Shown: positions 16,747 to 25,645, counted from the first letter of the stretch. The stretch: DNA of 36,453 bases from Gelidibacter mesophilus DSM 14095 (GCF_000423005.1 NZ_AUHD01000019.1:1-36453); one strand, 5' to 3'. Made by a program: numbers and translations. The notes: generated by a model not told the origin, from the sequence alone.

Positions 16747-18894
16747 CTAGTAAAATGTAGCTCTATTATCCACAATATCTGCAGCATCTTTTAGGGCTTC
16801 GTAAGCTTTCATTTGAGCAGTATTCATTTGAGATGAATTCAATCTATTGGCAATCGCCTGATAGTTATCCAATTTTGGAGCAGCTGTCTTTTTGGTCACT
16901 TCAACCATAAACACGCCTTTATTACCATCGATCAATTTTGAGGTTTCACCTTCTTTTAATCCGAAAGCTGTTCCTACTACTTTAGGCTCCAATCCAGCAC
17001 CTGAAAGTGTTGGGTTCTTCATATTGACAGCACTTGCGGTAGATACTGAAACATTTTGACTTTGTGCTACGGCATCCACTGTTGATGCAGAGATTTTCTC
17101 ACGGATCATTTTTGCTTTCTTCTCTTTTCTAATTTCAGGAATAACTGAAGCTGATGCAGCTTCTGGAGTCATTAATCCTTTTTTGTTAACACTTGATACT
17201 TGAACAACAGCATAACCTATACCAGGAATTGAGAAACGCTTGTAATCTCCAACCTTTGTGCCTTTGTCAAAAGCCCAACGGACAATAGCTCTCTGACTTC
17301 CCAATCCTGGGATGTTTTCATCAAGTTCTTTGATATTATTAACTGGTCTAACAACCACATCATTTTCTTTTGCGACATCTTGAAAATCTTTGTCTTGAAG
17401 TGCAATTTCAAATCTTGAGGTTCTATTGAAGACATCATCAATTGTAGTTTCAGAAGGCTCGATTTTTTGAGCTAACGTCGCCACTTTAAGCATACGTGTT
17501 TTGTCTTTTTGATCTAAGATTTCGATCACGTGAAAACCAAAATCAGTTTTCACCACGCCAATGTCACCTTTATTATTTTCAAAAGTATAATCTCTAAATT
17601 CAGGAACCATAGAATTGTAAGCGTACCAGTCTAAAACACCTTCTTTTTCGTTACTGACCTTATCGATTGAAAAATCCAGCAAGTCCACAAATTTTGAACG
17701 GTTCTTTTTAATCACATCCATCAAACTATCCGCAGTAACTTTTGCTTGCGCCTCTGTTTGGGTAGTTTCTGCATCTGCTGCACGAGAACCCACAAAAGGA
17801 ATCAGCAAGTGTCTTGCCTTAACAGAGTCTGGCATATATCTTTCTTGAACCACTTTAGTGATCTTAAACATATTATTGTGTTTGTATGGACCATAATACT
17901 GTCCTACACTAAGTTTAAAGATAGAGTCTTGAGCCACATCTGGCAATCCTGATTTGGCGACATAACTATCCGTATACTTTATGTCAGAATTAGCGTTGAT
18001 AAAACCTTCAATATCATTTGTTGACTTCAATCCAATAATGGTATCATTCAATTTAGACACTTCATTGTATTCCACTTTAGTATTTAACAAAGCAGCAACA
18101 TTTTCTTTTACAGCTTTCTCGTCTGCTAATGAAGCAGCCTCTGTAAATTGCACAAATTGAATATCTCTTGAAGCCTCTGCTTCAAATTTGGTTTTATGTT
18201 TGTTGATATAATCTGAAATTTCAGATTTAGAGACCTTAACCAAGCTATCTGAGATTGAAGCATAAGGTACATTTACAAATTTCACATCAACATTCGCGCT
18301 TTCCATCGCATATTCTACTTCAGCTTCAGAAAGCGTTGCTCCAACACCCGCCTTAACAAGATTAAAATAGGTTTGTTCTTTTGCACCAACCGCAATAGCC
18401 GCTTCATTATTGACCCATTCCGCGTAATTGATTTGGAAATTTCCAAGTGGTGCTCTTTCAGGTGCAATTACTTTTAAATTTGCGATAAATTCATTCAATC
18501 TATTTTCATCAAAAATGCCCGCTTCATTGGTAAATTCAGGAAATTCAGCAAAGTTATTTCTCAAAAGATTTCTCATTTGCTCCTTTTCTACAGAAAGACC
18601 TAAGCCATCAAACTGGTTTTCCATTACCGCACGTCTCACCTCTTGATCCCAAACTCTGTTCATAGTTTGCGTACTCGTGGCACCAGGGCCCATTTGACGT
18701 TGCATGTTTTCAACTTGATTCATAAATCCTTCACGACCAATATCATTACCATTAATGGTGGCAATGGTATCTTGTGAGCTTCCCAAATCAGCACTGTTTC
18801 TGAATAAGTCAGAAAGTACAAAAGCGAATAAGGCCAATGCAATAATTACAATGAGGAAAATAGAACGTTGTCTAATTTTATTTAAAACTGCCAT
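16747..18894 (-). CDS. Membrane-anchored peptidylprolyl isomerase (SurA/PpiD-like)
   Basis: A 715-residue periplasmic foldase. The N-terminus MAVLNKIRQRSIFLIVII is followed by one membrane helix (about 11-32), as in PpiD. Residues 40-200 correspond to a SurA-type N-terminal chaperone region. A parvulin (PPIC) rotamase domain is at about 357-463, from VKARHLLIPF to FGFHVIEILD, with an insertion rich in Thr/Glu/Ala after the first strand. A second, poorer rotamase-like segment follows (about 520-600). It is expected to help fold outer-membrane proteins exported by Sec. It stands 221 bp downstream of the DUF21/CBS gene, on the same strand. Confidence 0.9.
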   Translation of the reverse strand: MAVLNKIRQRSIFLIVIIALALFAFVLSDLFRNSADLGSSQDTIATINGNDIGREGFMNQVENMQRQMGPGATSTQTMNRVWDQEVRRAVMENQFDGLGLSVEKEQMRNLLRNNFAEFPEFTNEAGIFDENRLNEFIANLKVIAPERAPLGNFQINYAEWVNNEAAIAVGAKEQTYFNLVKAGVGATLSEAEVEYAMESANVDVKFVNVPYASISDSLVKVSKSEISDYINKHKTKFEAEASRDIQFVQFTEAASLADEKAVKENVAALLNTKVEYNEVSKLNDTIIGLKSTNDIEGFINANSDIKYTDSYVAKSGLPDVAQDSIFKLSVGQYYGPYKHNNMFKITKVVQERYMPDSVKARHLLIPFVGSRAADAETTQTEAQAKVTADSLMDVIKKNRSKFVDLLDFSIDKVSNEKEGVLDWYAYNSMVPEFRDYTFENNKGDIGVVKTDFGFHVIEILDQKDKTRMLKVATLAQKIEPSETTIDDVFNRTSRFEIALQDKDFQDVAKENDVVVRPVNNIKELDENIPGLGSQRAIVRWAFDKGTKVGDYKRFSIPGIGYAVVQVSSVNKKGLMTPEAASASVIPEIRKEKKAKMIREKISASTVDAVAQSQNVSVSTASAVNMKNPTLSGAGLEPKVVGTAFGLKEGETSKLIDGNKGVFMVEVTKKTAAPKLDNYQAIANRLNSSQMNTAQMKAYEALKDAADIVDNRATFY

Positions 18895-19115
18895 TTTATT
18901 GTATAAGTTAGAAAATATAAGTGCGCGAAAATACCAATTTCTATCTAATAATAAAAGTAGATTTCTATTTTATTAAATTAATAGTGAATTGTTTGTCGTA
19001 GGCCTGAGATTTATTGGTGCTGGACACAGATGGAAAAGCAATGATTCAGAGATTTATGAAGAAGAGACGGATGACTGGTGTAAGATAAACGTGAACTGAG
19101 AGTGCTTGCAGACTA

Positions 19116-20405
19116 TTAGTCCTCATCAAGCACTTTGAGCGATACGAGATTGATTTTTGTAGTAGAGACCTCCAAAATAGTAAAAAGATAGTTTTCAATT
19201 TGGATCAGATCATTCACCTGTGGAATTTCTTCAGTTTCATCCACGATCAAACCTCCCAGAGTTTCGTAATTTTCACCCTCCGGAAGGTTTAACTTATAGA
19301 CCTCATTAATATAGTCCACTTCCAAGCGCGCTGAAAACTTATAGTTGTCATCATCAAGTTTCTCTTCAATCAATTCCATAGTATCGTGCTCATCTTCAAT
19401 CTCACCAAATAATTCCTCAATAATATCCTCTAAGGTTATGATCCCAGAAGTTCCGCCGTATTCATCAATAACCACAGAAATACTTTTTCTTTTTTTGGTC
19501 AGGATGTTCAACACATCCTTGACCAACATGGTTTCAGGTACAAACTCAACCCCCATAACTACAGATTTAATGTCCTTTGGTTTTTTAAATAGATCAAAGG
19601 AATGGACATACCCCACAATATCATCTACAGTATCTTTATAAACCAAAATTTTGGACAAACCAGAAGAAGTGAACAGCGCATTCAGGTTTTTTATCGAATC
19701 ACTTATGTCAACGGCAATAATCTCAGTTCGAGGTAACATAACCTCTCTTGCCTTAACCTCCGAAAAATCAAGGGCATTCTGAAAAATCTGTATTTCACTA
19801 TCTAGCTCGTCATGTTCTTCAACAGATTCCATTTGCTCGCTGATATAATTCCCCAATTCCACTTTAGTCATCACTAATTGCGCATCTTCACCACCCGTTT
19901 TAAAGAAGTGCTTCAAAATCAGATTGGAAATCCAAATCACGACGTCCGAAACCCAAGAGAACAGACCGTAAAAAAAATAGGCAGGCACCGCGAATATTTT
20001 AAGGAGTGAATTGGCATAGATTTGAAAAAACACCTTTGGCAGAAACTCCGCAGTAATCAAAATCAATAAGGTAGAAATAATGGTTTGCGTTAAAAGACTC
20101 AAATCATGTAACAGGTAGTTCAAAAAAACATAATCTGTTGGCAACAGATCTTTAAACCATACCACTAATTTATCGCCCATTAAAATACCGTAGACCACTA
20201 AGGCAATATTGTTACCAATAAGCATGGTGGCAATAAACTTAGAAGGTTTTGCGGTAAGTTTCGTTAGCGTTTTGGCCAGAAAATCATTTTGCTTCTTAGC
20301 AATTTCTATGTGAATTTTGTTACAAGACACATAGGCAATTTCCATACCCGAAAAGAAAGCAGATAAAATAAGGGACAAAATAATGATAAGCGCATTACTG
20401 TCCAT
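19116..20405 (-). CDS. DUF21-CBS-CorC/HlyC family membrane protein (hemolysin-like/CNNM family)
   Basis: A 429-residue protein with the usual three parts: a DUF21 membrane domain (about 1-190; SAFFSGMEIAYVSCNKIHIE and IGNNIALVVYG are hallmark segments), a CBS pair (about 205-330, containing VMLPRTEIIAVD and VVIDEYGGTSGIITLEDIIEE) and a C-terminal CorC_HlyC domain (about 345-425, ending in a short beta region). The family is related to magnesium transport CorC/CNNM proteins; it is distinct from toxins despite the old name. GldE of gliding motility is a relative, but the neighbours here are not gldD, so I do not call it GldE. The small membrane gene upstream is only 3 bp away. Confidence 0.9.
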   Translation of the reverse strand: MDSNALIIILSLILSAFFSGMEIAYVSCNKIHIEIAKKQNDFLAKTLTKLTAKPSKFIATMLIGNNIALVVYGILMGDKLVVWFKDLLPTDYVFLNYLLHDLSLLTQTIISTLLILITAEFLPKVFFQIYANSLLKIFAVPAYFFYGLFSWVSDVVIWISNLILKHFFKTGGEDAQLVMTKVELGNYISEQMESVEEHDELDSEIQIFQNALDFSEVKAREVMLPRTEIIAVDISDSIKNLNALFTSSGLSKILVYKDTVDDIVGYVHSFDLFKKPKDIKSVVMGVEFVPETMLVKDVLNILTKKRKSISVVIDEYGGTSGIITLEDIIEELFGEIEDEHDTMELIEEKLDDDNYKFSARLEVDYINEVYKLNLPEGENYETLGGLIVDETEEIPQVNDLIQIENYLFTILEVSTTKINLVSLKVLDED

Positions 20406-20408
20406 ACA

Positions 20409-20597
20409 TTACTGGTTGTTGTTCATTTTGTTTCGAAAGTGCTTTTTGAAAAAATACATCCCAATAGCAAGAAGGGCGAATACCAAAAGCATAATAGCCT
20501 TACCATTATCTTCATTCCACCATCTATATGACTCGTAGATAAAAAATACAGCAATGAATAAATAGGCGTATTGAATAACTTTTTGAATCGTTTTCAT
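20409..20597 (-). CDS. Small two-helix membrane protein
   Basis: A 62-residue protein with two hydrophobic helices (about residues 9-24 and 33-50) separated by a short charged stretch (WWNEDNGKA) and a basic, Asn-rich tail (FKKHFRNKMNNNQ). It is 3 bp upstream of the DUF21/CBS gene and shares its direction; a TATCTTTG box lies just upstream. No function can be assigned. It could be an accessory subunit of the DUF21 protein, which would be a guess from position only. Confidence 0.75.
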   Translation of the reverse strand: MKTIQKVIQYAYLFIAVFFIYESYRWWNEDNGKAIMLLVFALLAIGMYFFKKHFRNKMNNNQ

Positions 20598-20617
20598 AGG
20601 TCATTTTAATTTAGCGA

Positions 20618-20625
20618 CAAAGATA
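20618..20625 (-). promoter_or_regulatory. -7 promoter element for the small membrane protein / DUF21 genes
   Basis: The minus strand reads TATCTTTG, a match to TAnnTTTG, 20 bp upstream of the start at 20597. No TTG at the ideal distance was found. It follows the 152-bp gap after lptC and suggests a separate transcript start. Confidence 0.4.
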
Positions 20626-20749
20626 ATCAATTATTTATCTGAACATGAGCTTTTAGTTCATTTTGAAATAAACTAAAGAAATTGGAAAACAAATCAAATC
20701 CCGGGATTTTGAGAGATTTAATAGGACTTTCCAACGTTCCTATCTAAGG

Positions 20750-21316
20750 TTACAAAGCAGAGTCATCATCAAAATAATGTACACCCGTTACCTCACTGAC
20801 CCCATAGCTACTGAAATCCTGATTGGAATCAAAAGCATTTCCTGTAACCATTTTGGAAGGAGAAATATATTTTACTGGCTTGTTAGAAAACACCCAATCG
20901 CGTTTTTGATCATAAAAGAGCTGTTCTGCAAAAATACTGTCCTTTGTTTCAGTTGTAATAAGAACATTGCCTCTTAAATCAATCAAATCGGTATCATTAA
21001 AAACAATGGCATAGTCAGCAACGATCGTGCTTTTTTTATTGCGCTCATCATAAATATATAACGTAACCCCATTTGGAAATTCATTATACGAAAATTCACG
21101 ATTGGAAAAATCCAGCATTTTCGGACTTAACAAATTCGCTTTTAAGCGTCCAGAGTCAGTATACTTGAGATTCATATCCTCGGCCACACCAATAGGTTCA
21201 TTTTGTAACACCCCTATTTTCTGCACTTCTTTAAAGTTGTTTTTGCACGAAAAAAACATAGTCATAGCAAACGCTATGACTATGTTGAATAAACTATATG
21301 AAGATTTAAATGTCAT
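20750..21316 (-). CDS. lptC: LPS-export periplasmic protein LptC
   Basis: A 188-residue protein. LptC takes lipopolysaccharide from the LptBFG transporter and hands it to LptA in the periplasm. Here it is predicted as a lipoprotein (hydrophobic N-terminus then FFSC, Cys24), as is common in Bacteroidota. The beta-jellyroll repeats are recognisable: TDSGRLKANLLSPKM, FPNGVTLYIYDE, TIVADYAIVFN, LRGNVLITTE, DSIFAEQLFYDQ and VTGNAFDSNQDFSSYGV. The gene abuts the TPR gene exactly (its ATG follows the TAA at 21319-21317 without a gap), which argues for coupling. With lpxB in the same window it confirms an LPS-bearing outer membrane. Confidence 0.88.
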   Translation of the reverse strand: MTFKSSYSLFNIVIAFAMTMFFSCKNNFKEVQKIGVLQNEPIGVAEDMNLKYTDSGRLKANLLSPKMLDFSNREFSYNEFPNGVTLYIYDERNKKSTIVADYAIVFNDTDLIDLRGNVLITTETKDSIFAEQLFYDQKRDWVFSNKPVKYISPSKMVTGNAFDSNQDFSSYGVSEVTGVHYFDDDSAL

Positions 21317-22699
21317 TTATATTTTTGGCACGGTAACACTTAAGCCAATCCAGCACCCAATTCTTATGGTTTCACCGCCGTTACCTGCAGTAAATATGTC
21401 TGCTCTTTGAGGTGCTTTACCATCATAATTTGCAGCTAAACCTTCTGCATAAGATTTTAAATTGGCATCTACTCTACCCGCTTTTCTCGCTTCGCTCGCT
21501 GCTAACCAGAAAACCGCTCTTTTATTAAACGTGGTATCTCCACAATTGTTAGCACTCGCCGCATACATTTGGGCTATTTCAATATGCGCTCTACCATTTG
21601 ATGGATTTAAATCCACTGACTTTTGGAAATAACTTCTAGCCGAACCATAATTACCTTGAGATTTCAAACTCTTACCAAAGCGCATGGCCAATCTTGATTT
21701 TTTCAAAGGATCTTTTTCAAGATCGTACGATTGATCCAAATATGGTTTCGCTTCTTTCTCTTTCCCTTGTTTCATCAATAAGTTGTAAACAAAGAATTTT
21801 GTATCAGCCGATGGCGAAGATGCATCATAGGCTTTCACTAAATCGGTATATAACGGATCATCTGTACATTCTTTATTGTACATTCTACTTACCGCACGTT
21901 TTAACCAAACGGCATCCGTTTTAAACTTATCAAAATCTCTTTTATATAATGGAATCAATACCTCACAATTGGCCAAAATACCCAATTTGCTATCGATACT
22001 ACCAGAAATCTTATCATAAGCTTCTAAATAACTCTCATATTGCTTTTTATACTGTGCCTCCTTTTTGTCCAATTCTGTTCCTGCTTCTTCTTTTTCAACA
22101 AGCGGGTTCAATTTCTGGGTGTAGTTATCAATCTCTTGGCCAATTTTATCGCTGACATCGTCATATTTATTAAAGACATCAATTACTTCCACTTCTTTAG
22201 CATCATACATATCGACAATGGTAGAGAAATAAATGTACAACCCTTTAGGATTGGTGAAACTTTCAGGAGAGTTTTTATAAAGCCCATCAAAGTTATCATA
22301 CACTTGTTTATTACTTAAACCTAAAGCTTCTCTATGGTCATATTTCAACATGGCTTTATCCTGTTGAATATCACCAGCAGTATACTTGTTTGGAAAGTTA
22401 GCAATCCCTTCATCCCAAACTTTCATCAAATCATTGATAAGATCAACTTTCTCGGTTCCTGACGCTCTATCAATTTTATCCTTTAAGATTCTATCGCCGT
22501 AATAATAGATAGCATAATTAAATTTAGGACATTTGTTACGCAACTTCATGAATGGCTCATATGCTTCGTCAAACTTCTTACTTTTAGCATAATCACTCAT
22601 TAAAGTCAAGTTGATCATGCATTCTTCGTCCTGTTGGGCAAACCCCACATTGAAACTCATGAACAAAGCGACTAAGATTAAGGTAACTCTCGTTTTCAT
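21317..22699 (-). CDS. Exported tetratricopeptide-repeat protein upstream of lptC
   Basis: A 460-residue protein with a signal peptide (about residues 1-21, ending SFNVGFAQQ). It is mostly helical and charged; TPR-like units can be seen around 45-60, 290-330 and most clearly at about 340-380 (GNYGSARSYFQKSVDLNPS). A long Lys/Glu-rich helical region fills the middle (about 190-240). It lies between a barrel-like outer-membrane protein (19-bp gap) and lptC (no gap), so it probably works in outer-membrane or LPS assembly, perhaps as a periplasmic scaffold. The C-terminal end has the short hydrophobic segment IRIGCWIGLSVTVPKI. I do not know a named family role. Confidence 0.8.
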   Translation of the reverse strand: MKTRVTLILVALFMSFNVGFAQQDEECMINLTLMSDYAKSKKFDEAYEPFMKLRNKCPKFNYAIYYYGDRILKDKIDRASGTEKVDLINDLMKVWDEGIANFPNKYTAGDIQQDKAMLKYDHREALGLSNKQVYDNFDGLYKNSPESFTNPKGLYIYFSTIVDMYDAKEVEVIDVFNKYDDVSDKIGQEIDNYTQKLNPLVEKEEAGTELDKKEAQYKKQYESYLEAYDKISGSIDSKLGILANCEVLIPLYKRDFDKFKTDAVWLKRAVSRMYNKECTDDPLYTDLVKAYDASSPSADTKFFVYNLLMKQGKEKEAKPYLDQSYDLEKDPLKKSRLAMRFGKSLKSQGNYGSARSYFQKSVDLNPSNGRAHIEIAQMYAASANNCGDTTFNKRAVFWLAASEARKAGRVDANLKSYAEGLAANYDGKAPQRADIFTAGNGGETIRIGCWIGLSVTVPKI

Positions 22700-22718
22700 A
22701 GTTTTTAATTTATACGTG

Positions 22719-24029
22719 TTAGTTATATTTTCGTTTTTGGAACCATCTATCGTTCAAAGATAGACTAATCTGCAAATTCATAAAATTTTCTTGAATTAAA
22801 TTTTCTTTCGTCGTTCCTCTCTTTCCAATTTCAAAACCAATATTGGCATTAGAGAATAAATCGGCTCCAACTGGCAACCCAACTCCAAAAGATATGCCAA
22901 ACTCATTAATGGTTTGATTATTTATTTCCAATCCTGTATTTTCAAATCGCATACCAGCCCTATAAACAATGCGTTCCCAGTATCTTGAGAAGGACTTATA
23001 ATTTGGGATATAAAATCCACCAAGAGCAATTGTAGACGCATCTACAAACACCGAATTTTCAACGGAGACAATAGGATTATCAAATTCGCTGGTCTTTTGA
23101 AATGTATATTCAGCACCAGCAAACCATTTTTGTGGTCTTCCAATACCCGCACCAAAGGATAAGGTGGAAGGCAATGTCAAATCTGTCTTTTTTAGGCCTT
23201 GAGCTTCTAAATCAGCTTCAACACCGCTGACTGTCAACACTTGTTCTGTTCTCGGATCGGCAATAACCGTAGAAAACGCACGCATATTCTCTGAAGTAAT
23301 TTTGCTTTTTGGCATGTAGGTCAAACCAGTTGAAAGTTGCAATTTATCAGTAACCATAGTTTTATAGCTCATTCCAAAATTGAAATTGACACCGCTTAAA
23401 TCTGAGCGGTTATTCTCCATGGTCTGGTATTGCGCTAAATCTCCATCTTGGTATCTAAATTGGAGTGCACTATTTTGGATGTTTCCAAAATTATAGCTCG
23501 CATCAAAACCAATACTGAGTTTTGGCGTAATTTGATATCCCAGTCCCACAAAAGCTTTATTCAATCCGCCCTCACCCTTGTAACGCTTATCCAAATCATT
23601 AGTTGTGGTAAAGGATTCCAATTTGTAACCTACAGAAGTGTAAGGCATCAAGCCAAACCCTAAGCCAAATTTGCCCATAGGCACTGAAAGTGCCATATAA
23701 TCAAAAGTAGTAGACCCAGTTTTTTGAGTATCTGTATCCGTCTTAAGGGTTAAGTTGTTTGATCCGCCACCCACTGTAAACTTCATGGGTCTGTTCTCAT
23801 TATTATAGACTTTAAGCTTATTACCGGCGTATCCCGCAGGATTACGAAGATTGAGGTGGATGCTGTCCATAAAGATACTTAAACCTCCCATACTTCTGTT
23901 TTCTACAGTTCCCTTAAATTTCAAACTTCCAATGCCGTAATATGAATAAGGTGATGGTGAGCCGCCGTTTTGGGCTTGCACATGAATTGCGCAAGTTATT
24001 ATGAAAACTATTACAAGTTTTTTTATCAT
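22719..24029 (-). CDS. Putative outer-membrane beta-barrel protein
   Basis: A 436-residue exported protein: signal peptide about residues 1-19 (CAIHVQAQ), then SPYSYYGIGSLKFKG, SMGGLSIFMDS and LNLRNPAGYAG, a pattern seen in FadL/PorV-like barrel proteins of Bacteroidota. The rest shows alternating beta strands with aromatic ends and a terminal strand (NLQISLSLNDRWFQKRKYN). Its ATG shares one base with the stop of coaX, so the genes overlap within TAATG. Transported molecule and exact fold are unknown. It may be a structural or transport barrel that works with the TPR protein and LptC, which is an inference from gene order. Confidence 0.8.
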   Translation of the reverse strand: MIKKLVIVFIITCAIHVQAQNGGSPSPYSYYGIGSLKFKGTVENRSMGGLSIFMDSIHLNLRNPAGYAGNKLKVYNNENRPMKFTVGGGSNNLTLKTDTDTQKTGSTTFDYMALSVPMGKFGLGFGLMPYTSVGYKLESFTTTNDLDKRYKGEGGLNKAFVGLGYQITPKLSIGFDASYNFGNIQNSALQFRYQDGDLAQYQTMENNRSDLSGVNFNFGMSYKTMVTDKLQLSTGLTYMPKSKITSENMRAFSTVIADPRTEQVLTVSGVEADLEAQGLKKTDLTLPSTLSFGAGIGRPQKWFAGAEYTFQKTSEFDNPIVSVENSVFVDASTIALGGFYIPNYKSFSRYWERIVYRAGMRFENTGLEINNQTINEFGISFGVGLPVGADLFSNANIGFEIGKRGTTKENLIQENFMNLQISLSLNDRWFQKRKYN

Positions 24030-24757
24030 TAGTGTGTATTATATTCTAAAATAAAGTTCAATCCTTCCAAAAGAAAATTCGAGTTGGCAAATATGCTATT
24101 TTTTAATTGCTTTGACAAGAAATTGGCATCACCTCCTGTTAAAATAACTGTTAAATCTGAAAATCTTTCTTGATACTCATCGATGACGCCATCAATTTCT
24201 TTGATTATTCCATTGACCACACCTGAGTGAATTGCACTTTCTGTGGTGTCTCCAATACTGCTTTTTGGCATCTCCGTATATAATAACGGTAGATTGGCCG
24301 TCAAATTATGCAAACTCTTATATCGCAAGCGGACTCCTGGAGAGATTGCACCTCCTAGATAGTCGTTTTTATGGTCAATAAAATCATAAGTGATACAACT
24401 GCCTGCGTCAATTATCAGGGTGTTATTGTTAGGAAAGTGTTTCACCGAGGCCGCTACTAGCGCCATTCTATCCACACCCAATGTGGTTGGTGTTTTATAG
24501 CGATTGTGGAATGGAAAATTCAAATTTGCATCCAGAATAAGCACTTTATGCATTTTCTCAAGGTCAATAATCACCTCTTTTGGCAATCTCCCGACCGAAG
24601 CGAGCATACATTTAACAATTTTTGGATAGTTTATAAAAATTTTTTTATGGGCATTTTCAAACCCTGAAACTTCGACAACTACTTTTTCTAAAAGTTTATC
24701 TTCTTGAAAAACAGCAATTTTGACAAGCGTATTACCTACGTCAACAATTAAATTCAT
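24029..24757 (-). CDS. coaX: Type III pantothenate kinase
   Basis: A 242-residue CoaX-type pantothenate kinase, the first enzyme of coenzyme A synthesis (pantothenate to 4'-phosphopantothenate). It has the N-terminal ASKHA phosphate loop LIVDVGNTLVKIAVF (Asp6), the segment TTLGVDRMALVAA with catalytic Asp96, and the second phosphate loop LIIDAGSCITYDFID, and PGVRLRYKSLHNLTANLP, another CoaX signature. Length fits the family (about 240-260). It heads the minus-strand envelope operon and overlaps the barrel gene by one base; the arrangement coaX-barrel-TPR-lptC is typical for flavobacteria. A TAAATTTG box lies just upstream. Confidence 0.95.
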   Translation of the reverse strand: MNLIVDVGNTLVKIAVFQEDKLLEKVVVEVSGFENAHKKIFINYPKIVKCMLASVGRLPKEVIIDLEKMHKVLILDANLNFPFHNRYKTPTTLGVDRMALVAASVKHFPNNNTLIIDAGSCITYDFIDHKNDYLGGAISPGVRLRYKSLHNLTANLPLLYTEMPKSSIGDTTESAIHSGVVNGIIKEIDGVIDEYQERFSDLTVILTGGDANFLSKQLKNSIFANSNFLLEGLNFILEYNTH

Positions 24758-24774
24758 AGCGCAATTAAAAGCTG

Positions 24775-24782
24775 CAAATTTA
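24775..24782 (-). promoter_or_regulatory. -7 promoter element of coaX
   Basis: The minus strand reads TAAATTTG, an exact TAnnTTTG match, 17 bp upstream of the coaX ATG. A -33 TTG at the usual distance is not evident. It lies back to back with the tRNA-Phe promoter. Confidence 0.4.
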
Positions 24783-24809
24783 CAAAAGCAATTTTTATAT
24801 CTTTTATTT

Positions 24810-24839
24810 TTGCGAATAATAAAAATGCTTCTATATTTG
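24810..24839 (+). promoter_or_regulatory. Bacteroidota-type promoter of tRNA-Phe
   Basis: TTG at 24810-24812 and TATATTTG at 24832-24839 with a 19-bp spacer match the Bacteroidota consensus well. The tRNA begins 18 bp after the -7 box. Confidence 0.7.
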
Positions 24840-24857
24840 CATCCTCATTAAGAGACT

Positions 24858-24933
24858 GGTGCCTTAGCTCAGTTGGTAGAGCAAAGGACTGAAAATCCTT
24901 GTGTCCCTGGTTCGATTCCTGGAGGCACCACCA
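24858..24933 (+). tRNA. tRNA-Phe (anticodon GAA)
   Basis: A 76-nt tRNA with complete cloverleaf. The acceptor stem GGTGCCT pairs with AGGCACC; the D loop has AGCTCAGTTGGTAGAGC; the anticodon arm AAGGA-CTGAAAA-TCCTT gives anticodon GAA; the T arm reads CCTGG-TTCGATT-CCTGG. The discriminator A is followed by an encoded CCA at 24931-24933. It is preceded by a good promoter and followed by a terminator, so it is a single-gene unit. tRNA genes are common integration sites, and the DNA downstream differs in style from the DNA upstream. Confidence 0.95.
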
Positions 24934-24938
24934 GGAAA

Positions 24939-24968
24939 CCCCATAAACACTGTGTTTATGGGGTTTTT
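24939..24968 (+). terminator. Rho-independent terminator after tRNA-Phe
   Basis: CCCCATAAACA at 24939-24949, loop CTG, TGTTTATGGGG at 24953-24963, then TTTTT. The 11-bp perfect stem with a T tract is a standard terminator. Confidence 0.85.
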
Positions 24969-25094
24969 GCTTTTTAAGGGGACAACAATAGGGACAACAT
25001 GTACGATTGAATAAGGATTATTTTTATAAATCCATTTAAGCGAACATTTCTTCCGCATTCTTTGCAATTCCCCTTTGATTGAATGATAAAACTA

Positions 25095-25249
25095 TCAGCG
25101 ATTAAATTGTTTCTTGGCAAATTCTAATTCAAATTGTTGATATTCAGTCTTAACCTAAAATCATCCAAGAAGTGCAGATCTTGTCTTTCCAGTTTAATCT
25201 GTTTTAAATTGGTTCCTTCAAAATTTATTTTTTTAATACTAAAAATAAA
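25095..25249 (-). pseudogene. Possible frame-shifted gene remnant
   Basis: On the minus strand two overlapping open segments look coding: 25249-25124 (contains NFEGTNLKQIKLERQDLHF and LDDF, stop TAG) and 25154-25095 (VKTEYQQFELEFAKKQFNR, stop TGA) in another frame. A single frameshift near 25150 would join them into one protein end. There is no start codon. The composition is protein-like (charged helix), but the family is not recognised and chance in AT-rich DNA remains possible. Confidence 0.3.
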
Positions 25250-25645
25250 TCATTAGTTTTAAAGAACATCACTTTGTTGTCTATTAAGCCAACTTCATGA
25301 CAATTTATTATTTCATGTTAATCTTTCCTGCAACTTAACTCCCCGTCATATTAACATTCTCCTTTTTTGTTATAAAATTGCAGTGGAGGAACCAAATTAA
25401 TTTATCAAGCATCTTCTTGTAGAATCATATTTGATAGTTTCCATAATAGCACTGTAACGAAAAGGTCTGCTAATGTCAATACCTCTATTTTTAGGTTCTG
25501 CTTATTATCATTTTAAATATGTGATCAAGTTGATTAATAGTTCAGCATAAAGCACATTTCAACAGGTAATCCAATAAAAAGAAAAACTTCCAATAGGCAA
25601 TATAAGAGAATTTAAAATTTACATATAACAGGTTTTTTCTAATTA

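Noticed and set aside
19116-20405. Calling the DUF21/CBS protein GldE
   Set aside because: GldE belongs to the same family but normally neighbours gldD; here the neighbours are a PPIase and lptC.
20696-20709. Perfect palindrome AAATCCCGGGATTT in the lptC downstream spacer
   Set aside because: No T tract follows on either strand and no other copies were seen, so neither a terminator nor an operator can be supported.
22040-22318. Plus-strand 92-residue frame under the TPR gene
   Set aside because: Phe/Ile-rich antisense reading of Lys/Glu-rich codons; no start signals or motifs.
24864-25067. Minus-strand open frame of 67 residues overlapping the tRNA
   Set aside because: It is the antisense reading of tRNA-Phe and its terminator, a well-known false ORF type.
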